Of a DNA stretch of 60,719 nt, positions 53,862 through 60,719 are shown in pieces; position 1 is the first letter of the stretch, and each line of letters opens with the position of its first letter. The stretch is taken from contig JAGRPC010000037.1 of NCBI GenBank assembly GCA_020439925.1, forward strand, positions 1 through 60,719, written 5' to 3'. A model generated the notes under the pieces. That model searched no databases. It saw nothing but the letters and a program-made list of their open reading frames with translations, and had not been told where the DNA came from. Position numbers and translations under genes: made by a program. Source of the stretch: Verrucomicrobiia bacterium. GTDB lineage: Bacteria > Verrucomicrobiota > Verrucomicrobiia > Verrucomicrobiales > DEV007.

Positions 53862-55610
53862 TCATTCGATGGGGAACAAACCCAGCCATTCCTCGATTCC
53901 GGCAAGATCGAGGGTATTCACGACATCCTCGCGGCGCAGCCAGCCTTTGCGGGCGAGGCGAATGCCGAAGGAGAGATAGTCGAGCTGATCCACCCGGTGA
54001 GCGTCCGGATTGATGGCACACTTCACGCCCCTCGAGACGGCATGCTTCCACCATCGCCAGTCCAGGTCGAGTCGCCAGGGGTTGCAGTTCAGTTCGATGA
54101 CCGTTCCGTGTTCCGCACAGGCCTCGATCACAGAAGGTATGTCGACCGCGTAGGGTTCACGTTCGAGGAGAAGGCGTCCGGTAAGGTGACCCAGCATCGT
54201 CACCTTGGGATGGCTGGCGGCTCGGATGAGGCGTTCGGTCATGGCGGATTCCGACAAGGTCATGGCGTTGTGGACGCTGGCGACCACGTAGTCAAGCTCA
54301 CCAAGAAGTTCATCGTCGAAGTCGAGACTGCCATCCTTGAGAATATCCACCTCGCTCCCGGCGAGAATGCGGAATCGGGTTCCCTCTTCGCGGAAGCGGA
54401 GGTTGAGGGCTCGGATCTCGGAGATCTGGGAGCGAAGGCGTTTCTCATCGAGTCCGTTCGCCTGAAAGGAACTCTTCGAGTGATCGGCGATCCCCAGATA
54501 CTGAAGGCCGAGCTCGATCGCCGCTTCCGCCATTTCTTCGAGTGTGTTTCTCCCGTCGCTTGCGACGGTATGGTTGTGGAAGGTGCCTCGCAGGTTTGCG
54601 AGTTCGATGAGCCTTGGCAAGTCGCCTTCTTCCGCAGCCTCGATCTCGCCCGAGTTTTCGCGAAGCTCGGGGGCGATGTAGTCGAGTCCGAGAAAGCGGT
54701 AGAGGTGGCCTTCGTCCTCGAAGAGTGGTGCTTCCGGAGCATCGGAGCCTTCGCGAACTGCGAGGCGGTATTCGTTCAGGGTATAACCGAGGTCGGCAGC
54801 TCTGCCCCGCAGGGCGACATTGTGCTCCTTGCTGCCCGTGAAATAGACGAGGGCGCAGGCGAACTCGGCGTTGCTCACGGCGCGCAGGTCGACCTGCAGG
54901 CCGGAGGAGAGGTTGATGCTGGCCTTCGTCGGGCCATGGGCGATGACCCTGACTGTCCAGGGTTGAGCGACGAACCAGTCGATGATTTTTTCCGGTTTGC
55001 CCGTGGAAACGAGGAGATCGACATCATGGACGGTTTCTTTCGACCTCCTGTAGCTGCCCGCCGCCTCGGCACGCAGGCAATCGGGGTGTTCCCGCAAGGC
55101 TTCCAGCATCGCCTCGACTGGTGCCGCGACGTCGCCAAGTCGAAAGGAGCCCGAGTTCTTTTCCCGGAAGGAGATGGCTTCGAGAATCTTGGAGGCGGTC
55201 TTCTCCCCGAACCCGGGAAGGGTGGCAACCGCTCCGGATTCGCACAATTCCCTGAGTCGTGCGACCGAATCGACGGCGAGGGATTCGTAAAGGGCTTTGA
55301 TCTTTTTGGGGCCCAGTCCCTGGATATCGAACAGCTCGAACAATCCCGGGGGGAATTCCGCCTTCAGCTTTTCATGAAAGGCAAGGGCCCCCGTCGAGGC
55401 GAGTTCGTGGAGCTTTTGCTGAAGTGCTTCGCCCAATCCCTTGATGCCCTCCAGTTTGCCGTCCCGGGCAAGCGAGACAATGTCGCCTGGGAACTGCAGC
55501 ACTGTTTCCGCACCGGTGCGATAGGCGCGAATTTTGAAGGGGTTCTCCCCCTTGAGTTCGAGCAGCAGGGCGATTTCTTCCAGCGTGTCGGCAAGGTGTT
55601 CCCGGGTCAT
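53862..55610 (-). CDS. polX: Family X DNA polymerase with PHP domain
   Basis: From ATG 55608-55610 the protein is 582 residues. It begins with the 8-kDa HhH lyase-like domain (LALLLELKGENPFKIRAY region, GIKGLGEALQQKL, IQGLGPKKIKALYESL), then the polymerase palm with SYRRSKETVHDVDLLVS carrying catalytic aspartates, and finishes with a PHP phosphoesterase domain (FHNHTVASDGRNTLEEM, LGIADHSKSS). Bacterial PolX fills short gaps in base-excision repair and has 3'-5' exonuclease activity from the PHP domain. A GTG at 55643 is an unlikely alternative start. Confidence 0.93.
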   Translation of the reverse strand: MTREHLADTLEEIALLLELKGENPFKIRAYRTGAETVLQFPGDIVSLARDGKLEGIKGLGEALQQKLHELASTGALAFHEKLKAEFPPGLFELFDIQGLGPKKIKALYESLAVDSVARLRELCESGAVATLPGFGEKTASKILEAISFREKNSGSFRLGDVAAPVEAMLEALREHPDCLRAEAAGSYRRSKETVHDVDLLVSTGKPEKIIDWFVAQPWTVRVIAHGPTKASINLSSGLQVDLRAVSNAEFACALVYFTGSKEHNVALRGRAADLGYTLNEYRLAVREGSDAPEAPLFEDEGHLYRFLGLDYIAPELRENSGEIEAAEEGDLPRLIELANLRGTFHNHTVASDGRNTLEEMAEAAIELGLQYLGIADHSKSSFQANGLDEKRLRSQISEIRALNLRFREEGTRFRILAGSEVDILKDGSLDFDDELLGELDYVVASVHNAMTLSESAMTERLIRAASHPKVTMLGHLTGRLLLEREPYAVDIPSVIEACAEHGTVIELNCNPWRLDLDWRWWKHAVSRGVKCAINPDAHRVDQLDYLSFGIRLARKGWLRREDVVNTLDLAGIEEWLGLFPIE

Positions 55611-55774
55611 GGACAGGATAGAGTAGGCGGGCAAGTGAGCCACGCCAATGCTTTTGCGGAGAGGAAGGGGCTGGAAAAAGACAGTTTCAAGAGGTGAAAT
55701 TTTCGGTATGGTCCTTATATTCGACTTTCCCCCTTGTTTTTGACCCTTCGAATCCGAGTCGAGTCCGAGCCCGT

Positions 55775-58378
55775 ATGAGCAAACGATACGAAATCCGCGA
55801 ACAGATCGGCAAAGGGGGTCTCGGCGCGGTTTTCAAGGCGCTGGACACGCAGCTGCAGAGGGAAGTGGCGATCAAGCGGGTGCTTTCGACGAGCAATGCG
55901 ACTGAAGAGGAGGTCAAGGATGCCGCTGCCAAGCTGATCGGCGAGGCTCAGACCCTTTCCAGTCTCAACCACCCCAACATCGTCACGGTCTTCGACGTGG
56001 GACAGGACGAGGAGGGAGGTTTTGTCGTGATGGAACTCCTCAAGGGAGAGACTCTCGACGAGACCGTCGCACGTGGGGTGCTGACGCAGGAGGATTTCTC
56101 CGAGGTCGTCTACCAGACGATGGAAGCGCTCATCGCGGCGCAGGCAAACAACGTCATCCACCGGGATATCAAGCCGACCAATATCATGGTGATCTGGCAG
56201 GCCTCGGGCAAGTTCCAGCTCAAGATCCTCGATTTCGGTCTCGCCAAGTTCAGCAAATCTCCCTCGGTCCAGACGATGGACCAGGAAGAGTCGGTAATGG
56301 GCTCGATCTTTTTCATGGCTCCCGAGCAGTTCGAGCGAGGAGAACTCGATGCTCGCACCGATCTCTATCAGATGGGATGCGTCTTCTACAACGCACTCAC
56401 GGGCCAGTACCCCTTCAACGGAGAGACCGCTCCCCAGGTGATGAATGCTCACCTCCAGCACCGTGTCATCCCTCTTGAGCAGGTGCGGCCTGATCTTTCG
56501 CCTTCGATCTGCCAGTGGGTGATGTGGATGATCAACCGTGATATCGACCATCGACCCAAAGACGCCCGTGACGCCCTGAAGCATTGGCCCCGAAATCCCG
56601 AGCCCCCCGGGGTGAAGCCCGTCGAGGTGCTGCCCGTTGAGGCCACTCCCGAGGTCAAGACCGGGGAAGTCACGGTGGTTCGAGCCGCGCGTGGGGCCTC
56701 CGCTCCACCAGCCCTTATCGTCTTATCGGACAAGACGGGAAGCGCTCCGGTGGCCACCGCCGTTCCTGTTGACGGAGCCACGACCGGACGCCTTCGCACG
56801 GGGACCCTGAACACAGGGGTGACGACCGGTAAGCTGCAGGGAAGTTCGGGACGCACCGGGCCGCTCGGGCAGAGAAGCGGTGCGGGGAAACCGAACGTTA
56901 GAAAGACGCCGGCGAAGGAAGGAAAGCCTTTGCTGAAGTGGATCGCTTTGGGAAGCGTGGTATCCGCGATCGTTCTGTTTGCGATTTTCACGGCCGTGGG
57001 AAAGGCAAACTTGAAGAAAAAACAGGATCGTATCATCGAGCTCTCCTCGGCGGAGGTTCCGACCGGTGATACGGCGGACGTGGCTCTGGCGGTGGGATTC
57101 CTCACTGATCCCGACGCCTCGCTTTCGCTCAAGGCCGACGCCCGCAAGGTGCTAGAACGGCTCGAAGGCAATGGGATCAGCGAGAACATTCACGCCAAGT
57201 TGAAGGAAGCCGAGGACCTCGGTGTGCGTTTACGCCTCGCTCAGGTCCTCGCCGAACGGAACTATCCCCCCGCCGTGCCCGATATGATGGAGGTCTTCAA
57301 GTCCGCCACGACGGATGACCAGCGCGTTCAGGTGCTTCATGCGGTTCGCATTGTGGCGGGAATGAAGGACGTCGATGTCATCCTCGGTGCGCTTCACGGG
57401 GATCATACCCTGCCGGTGCGCAAGGTCTTCGAAGACACCGTGCTCTCCGTACTCAGGAAGAGTGGCGATACCGACGCGGTGGTCGAAAAAATTCTCACCA
57501 AAGTTTCGACAACCAGTGGCAACGAGCGCAAGAGCCTCTTCCGCATTCTCGGGGTGCTGGGGGACAGCAAGGTGAGGACCCGCCTCGTCACCATCTACAA
57601 ACAGAAGGACGATGCCGCTTACCAGGCTGACGCGATCATCGCCTACCTGAACTGGCCCGACCGGACCGTCCTCGCGGAAGTGGAGGAACTGGTGCCGACA
57701 ATCAAGGATGCGGCGCTTCGTCTGGCGGCGGAGCGGGCCTTTGTGAGACTCACGACCCTTCCGGGGCCGGAACCGGTTTCGGAACTGGTCCCGCTCTGGC
57801 GCAGGGCCTTCGCGATGACGAAAAACCCGAACGACATCCGTCGACTTTTCGGAGCGTTGGTGGACTACCCGGATCCCGAGACGCTGGCTTTGCTGAAGGA
57901 GTGGGAGAAGGACCCCACCCATGGAGCTCTCGCGAAAAACTTCTCCGCCACCATGGAAAAGGCCATCCAGGGAATTGCCGAAATCAAACCCGGAGAGGAC
58001 CTGAAGGGCAACAAGGCGAGGGTGCGGGGCGACGGTGGTGCCTCGATCAATTCGTTCCTGTCATCCATCACCGGCTGGCTTTCACCCGAAACCTGGTTCT
58101 CCTGGCACTTCAAGATCAGCGAACCGGGGGAATACTTCGTGGAGGTTGACCAGGCCACCTTGCGGGACGAACCCAGCGATTTTGTCGTTTATCTTGGAGG
58201 AGCCGCGCTGAACGGCCAGTCCAAGCGCACCGACAGTCTCGAGGAATTCGAGACCATTCGCCTCCCGGAGCCGGTCAAACTCGAAGCGGGTCAGATCTAC
58301 AGCCTCACGCTGGCGGCGGGGCGCACGATCCAGCCGCGCATGATGGACATCGGGGCAGTCCGACTGGTGAAACCCTGA
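55775..58378 (+). CDS. Transmembrane Ser/Thr kinase with HEAT-like and C-terminal beta regions
   Basis: The 867-residue protein has an N-terminal Hanks-type kinase domain with GKGGLGAV (12-19), K34 in AIKRV, HRD at 129-131 with K133, and DFG at 153-155, so it should be active. A Pro-rich linker leads to a single TM helix at about 389-410 (WIALGSVVSAIVLFAIFTAV). The outside part has HEAT-like helices (about 440-740, VLAERNYPPAVPDMMEVFK) and a C-terminal beta-sandwich-like region (EPGEYFVEVDQATL) that may bind carbohydrate. ATG 55775 was chosen as the kinase start; a frame to 55694 is open upstream. It may sense an envelope or glycan signal. Confidence 0.85.
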   Translation: MSKRYEIREQIGKGGLGAVFKALDTQLQREVAIKRVLSTSNATEEEVKDAAAKLIGEAQTLSSLNHPNIVTVFDVGQDEEGGFVVMELLKGETLDETVARGVLTQEDFSEVVYQTMEALIAAQANNVIHRDIKPTNIMVIWQASGKFQLKILDFGLAKFSKSPSVQTMDQEESVMGSIFFMAPEQFERGELDARTDLYQMGCVFYNALTGQYPFNGETAPQVMNAHLQHRVIPLEQVRPDLSPSICQWVMWMINRDIDHRPKDARDALKHWPRNPEPPGVKPVEVLPVEATPEVKTGEVTVVRAARGASAPPALIVLSDKTGSAPVATAVPVDGATTGRLRTGTLNTGVTTGKLQGSSGRTGPLGQRSGAGKPNVRKTPAKEGKPLLKWIALGSVVSAIVLFAIFTAVGKANLKKKQDRIIELSSAEVPTGDTADVALAVGFLTDPDASLSLKADARKVLERLEGNGISENIHAKLKEAEDLGVRLRLAQVLAERNYPPAVPDMMEVFKSATTDDQRVQVLHAVRIVAGMKDVDVILGALHGDHTLPVRKVFEDTVLSVLRKSGDTDAVVEKILTKVSTTSGNERKSLFRILGVLGDSKVRTRLVTIYKQKDDAAYQADAIIAYLNWPDRTVLAEVEELVPTIKDAALRLAAERAFVRLTTLPGPEPVSELVPLWRRAFAMTKNPNDIRRLFGALVDYPDPETLALLKEWEKDPTHGALAKNFSATMEKAIQGIAEIKPGEDLKGNKARVRGDGGASINSFLSSITGWLSPETWFSWHFKISEPGEYFVEVDQATLRDEPSDFVVYLGGAALNGQSKRTDSLEEFETIRLPEPVKLEAGQIYSLTLAAGRTIQPRMMDIGAVRLVKP

Positions 58379-58383
58379 TGGGG

Positions 58384-59154
58384 TCAGCGGCGATCTCTTC
58401 GGTCGCCGCGATCTTCACGGTTTTCCTGCCGGACTTCGATGCGTGTGGTTGGTTGGGGGCTGCCCCCTGATGGAGATCCCGGCTGAGCGGAGGGAGTCTG
58501 GCCGGGCGGGGTTTGCGGGATTTCGATGTCGCCCCCGTCTGTCAGGCGTATCATCGCTCCGCGAATCATGTTTCCCCGTTCTTCACGGGAGAGGTTCTGA
58601 TAGTTGCGCATGACATGGCCCACGTACTCGCGAAGTTTCGCCTGCTTCTCTTCCGGGAGGGCCTTGTATCGTTCGATATCCTGGGGACTTGGTCCCTTCC
58701 GTTCTCCCTCCGGCGGCCGTCCTGTCGAGCCTGGCGGGCCTCCTCCTCCGGGCCCCGACTTCGGTTCCGGGCTGATCTGGCTCTGTTCGTAGCGGAGCTC
58801 CGCCTCGTCCCCCGCGAAGGAGATGGTGGCGATCACTCCGGTGAGTTCCGGCGCGCGATTCACGCCCACGAGTGAAATCCCGGCGTCGTTCTTCCCATCG
58901 GGGGTGACAACGATCGTCTTCTTCGTGTCCCGATTGTAGAGAGTCGCAACCTGTTCCCCATTGATCCGGGCCACGCCACGCAGGGCATAGGTTTCCGACA
59001 GGTTGAGAACCCGGGTAAAGGGGCTGGTTTGCCGCAGGGCCTCGAAATCCGTTTCCGAAGGAGCTTCGGGAGAAAGGGGAACGGTTTCTTCTTCCGCTCG
59101 CGAGGAAATCCATGCGAGCGGGAGGATCAGAAGAGCATGGAAGAAAGCTTTCAT
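58384..59154 (-). CDS. Secreted hypothetical protein, Pro/Gly-rich C-terminus
   Basis: The 256-residue protein has a signal peptide (FFHALLILPLAWISSRA), a short beta-rich region with LRGVARINGEQVATLYNRDT, then low-complexity Gly/Pro-rich sequence and a charged Arg/Asp-rich tail (NREDRGDRRDRR). A helical segment (DIERYKALPEEKQAKLREYV) lies between. No family is recognised. It is convergent with the kinase gene with a 5-base gap. Confidence 0.6.
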   Translation of the reverse strand: MKAFFHALLILPLAWISSRAEEETVPLSPEAPSETDFEALRQTSPFTRVLNLSETYALRGVARINGEQVATLYNRDTKKTIVVTPDGKNDAGISLVGVNRAPELTGVIATISFAGDEAELRYEQSQISPEPKSGPGGGGPPGSTGRPPEGERKGPSPQDIERYKALPEEKQAKLREYVGHVMRNYQNLSREERGNMIRGAMIRLTDGGDIEIPQTPPGQTPSAQPGSPSGGSPQPTTRIEVRQENREDRGDRRDRR

Positions 59155-59445
59155 GAGATAGAAACAGTCAGGACCATTGGCTCACCGTTTTCGCCACACG
59201 TCAAGATCGGCACCGCTCGCTTCATCCTTCAACCCTGAGCTTCCTATTTCGTTTCAAGGTGTTTGAGGAGTCACGCGCGAATGTTCCCGGGGGATTCATG
59301 TGCCTGCGAGCTATTCTTAGCTTCGTGGAATTTCCATAACTATAAGTTTCATTAAGAATAAAATGTATGGAACTTGCATTTTTATATGGTTATTATTGAC
59401 CAGGCTTGCAGGTATCTCTGCAACGAGTGGGGTGCCGTGGATTTC
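59155..59445. other. 291-base divergent gap, AT-rich before the sulfotransferase
   Basis: The part from about 59330 to 59400 is strongly AT-rich (TATAAG, TAAAATG, TTTTATATGG words) beside GC-rich flanks and probably holds the sulfotransferase promoter. I do not see a confident -35/-10 pair or a gene. A short in-frame extension upstream of ATG 59446 is open but unconvincing. Confidence 0.4.
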
Positions 59446-60501
59446 ATGAAGAGGAGACGTCCTAATTTTTTCATCGTTGGTGCGCCCAAGTGCGGCACCA
59501 CCGCCCTTTACCATGCCCTTCTGGATCACCCGCAGGTTTTTCTTCCCCGGTCGAACCGGACGTCCGACTATTGGATTCACAAGGAACCGCTCCACTTCTG
59601 TGACGACCTCGGCATCGCCGAATGGATTCGTATTCAGAGCGAGGAAGATTATCTGAATCTTTACGATAATGCCGGTGACGCGATCCGGATTGGCGACGTT
59701 TCTGCGCTTTACCTTTTTTCCGAAAGTGCGGCCTGTCGGATTCGTGCCTTTTGTGGGGATGATGTGAGAATTCTCATCCTCTTGCGACCGCCCATTGATT
59801 GGATGCGTTCGTGGCACCATGACTGCATTCGTTATGCCCATGAGCCGCTGGCCGATTTCCGACTAGCGCTCGGGGCGGGCCCCCTCCGGGACCGTGGATA
59901 TGGGCTGCCCGATCACTGTGGCTTCAAGGGATGTCTTCATTACAGGCGGATGGCTCGTTTTTCCGAGTCGGTTGCTCGCTATTATGAACACTTCGGACGC
60001 GAAAGGGTCCGTGTGATCCTCATGGAAGATCTGCTGGCTGAACCTGCCCGCATTCTCGGAGAGGTGACCGAATTTCTCGGTATCGATCCGGCGCCTTTCC
60101 AGGTCATAGGACGTCAAAATGACTCGGCTTCCTTGTCTCGAACACACGTTTGGGAATTCCGCATGGGCAGGAAACTGCGCAGTCTTCCCCTGGCTTCCCG
60201 TCTGATGGACTGGTTTCCCCGGAGTGCGGTCCAGGCATACCAGCGGACCGTTCTGCATTGTTTTCCGCCCCTTTCGGACAAGTCGATCGCCCCCGATCTT
60301 CGAAGCCGTCTTCTCCGCGAATTCATACCCGAGGTGCGTCGTCTCGGCGAACTGATAGGGCGGGACCTTTCGCACTGGAATTCCACCGGGCAAGCCCCGC
60401 AGAGCCCGATTCCCGTGGTCTCACACGAAGCCGTTCAAGTGCCTCCCGGGGCGGAAACATCCTCGGAAGGAGGCGCCATCGGTTCGCCCGTATCGGGTTG
60501 A
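59446..60501 (+). CDS. PAPS-dependent sulfotransferase
   Basis: The 351-residue protein begins RRRPNFFIVGAPKCGTTALY, where PKCGTT (14-19) is the PAPS 5'-phosphosulfate loop, and shows LILLRPPIDWMRSWHHD for the 3'-phosphate site. It transfers sulfate from PAPS to a hydroxyl, possibly on a polysaccharide or lipid. It lies in the same stretch as the envelope-polysaccharide genes but is 6.6 kb from them. The C-terminal 40 residues are Pro/Ser-rich and overlap the next gene on the other strand. ATG 59446 fits the family; the frame is open further upstream. Confidence 0.85.
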   Translation: MKRRRPNFFIVGAPKCGTTALYHALLDHPQVFLPRSNRTSDYWIHKEPLHFCDDLGIAEWIRIQSEEDYLNLYDNAGDAIRIGDVSALYLFSESAACRIRAFCGDDVRILILLRPPIDWMRSWHHDCIRYAHEPLADFRLALGAGPLRDRGYGLPDHCGFKGCLHYRRMARFSESVARYYEHFGRERVRVILMEDLLAEPARILGEVTEFLGIDPAPFQVIGRQNDSASLSRTHVWEFRMGRKLRSLPLASRLMDWFPRSAVQAYQRTVLHCFPPLSDKSIAPDLRSRLLREFIPEVRRLGELIGRDLSHWNSTGQAPQSPIPVVSHEAVQVPPGAETSSEGGAIGSPVSG

Positions 60502-60719
60502 TACCAACGGGCAATGGTGATTTCGCATTCCGCCTGAGGCTCAATTTCTCTCGACCGGGTGTCGAGTTTGAGTTCGAGTTCCTTGATGATTTGAAACTTG
60601 TCGGGTCCCTGCAGGGTCGTCAGCCAGTCGATGACTTCCTTTTCAGCGCCTTCGACTTCAAGGCGCACGGCTACTTCCGTGTAGTAACTTTCCTGCACGA
60701 TTTCCTGAAGGCTTTGGCG
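60435..60719 (-). CDS. PilO-like type IV pilus protein, 3' end only
   Basis: The frame stays open to the window edge with no start needed, so this is the C-terminal part of a larger gene. The sequence (QESYYTEVAVRLEVEGAEKE, GPDKFQIIKELELKL) resembles the ferredoxin-like C-terminal domain of PilO or GspM-type inner-membrane pilus proteins. It is the last 94 codons in view and overlaps the sulfotransferase 3' end by 67 bases, tail to tail. The likeness is suggestive only. Confidence 0.45.
   Translation of the reverse strand, partial: RQSLQEIVQESYYTEVAVRLEVEGAEKEVIDWLTTLQGPDKFQIIKELELKLDTRSREIEPQAECEITIARWYQPDTGEPMAPPSEDVSAPGGT

Overview
The window (about 60 % GC by eye) looks like a chromosome segment of a Verrucomicrobiota/Planctomycetota-type bacterium, most likely Verrucomicrobiota. 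The main evidence is the Planctomycete-style haem proteins carrying one CxxCH (PSCyt1-like), the DUF1501 and DUF1549/DUF1553 proteins, the PPC-domain secreted protein, the sulfatase and Tat-exported Gfo/Idh/MocA dehydrogenase pair, the FG-GAP/UnbV protein with a di-haem peroxidase, and a PQQ-type propeller. No rRNA and no complete tRNA gene is visible, so the assignment is inference from gene content.

Region 1 (1-7973) is the right part of an integrated element. It runs from a truncated type I restriction gene (hsdR) through an archaeo-eukaryotic-type primase, a RepA-like AAA+ helicase, a small excisionase-like HTH protein, an unknown protein and a tyrosine integrase, all leftward except hsdR. 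Immediately beyond the integrase lies a bare tRNA 3' end (T-arm plus acceptor strand) followed by a hairpin terminator, as expected at the distal attachment site of an element inserted in a tRNA gene. The intact tRNA should lie left of the window. A TTCCGG/GGAATTC-rich gap between primase and helicase genes is a candidate replication origin.

Region 2 (8000-26646) holds a PspA-like protein, a sulfatase with HEAT-like C-terminus, an oxidoreductase, and then a haem/secreted-protein locus: a giant cytochrome-WD40-coiled-coil fusion on the minus strand, divergent from DUF1501, PPC and DUF1549/DUF1553 genes on the plus strand. An M14-like peptidase, an esterase-like alpha/beta hydrolase and an anchored unknown protein follow on the minus strand.

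Region 3 (26801-43192) mixes core translation genes (fmt, pyrH, frr, prfB with a programmed +1 frameshift), recO, a Nudix hydrolase, a SixA-type phosphatase, a PQQ propeller, an orphan secretin-like protein, a DCC thiol protein, a haem lipoprotein, a 1272-residue double FG-GAP/UnbV protein translationally coupled to a cytochrome c peroxidase, and a secreted protein with three tandem beta-rich repeats.

Region 4 (43210-52821) is a Wzy-type exopolysaccharide locus read outward from an AT-rich divergent promoter region: leftward a polyprenyl-phosphate sugar-1-phosphate transferase, a GT4 glycosyltransferase and a GH99-like endo-mannosidase; rightward a Wzz/GumC protein with a kinase-dead tail, a flippase, a polymerase-like membrane protein and a second GT4 enzyme. 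No outer-membrane exporter (Wza) is seen here.

Region 5 (52839-60719) carries a quinone-reductase-like dehydrogenase, polX, a transmembrane Ser/Thr kinase with HEAT-like and C-terminal beta-sandwich regions, a secreted unknown, a sulfotransferase and the 3' end of a PilO-like gene.
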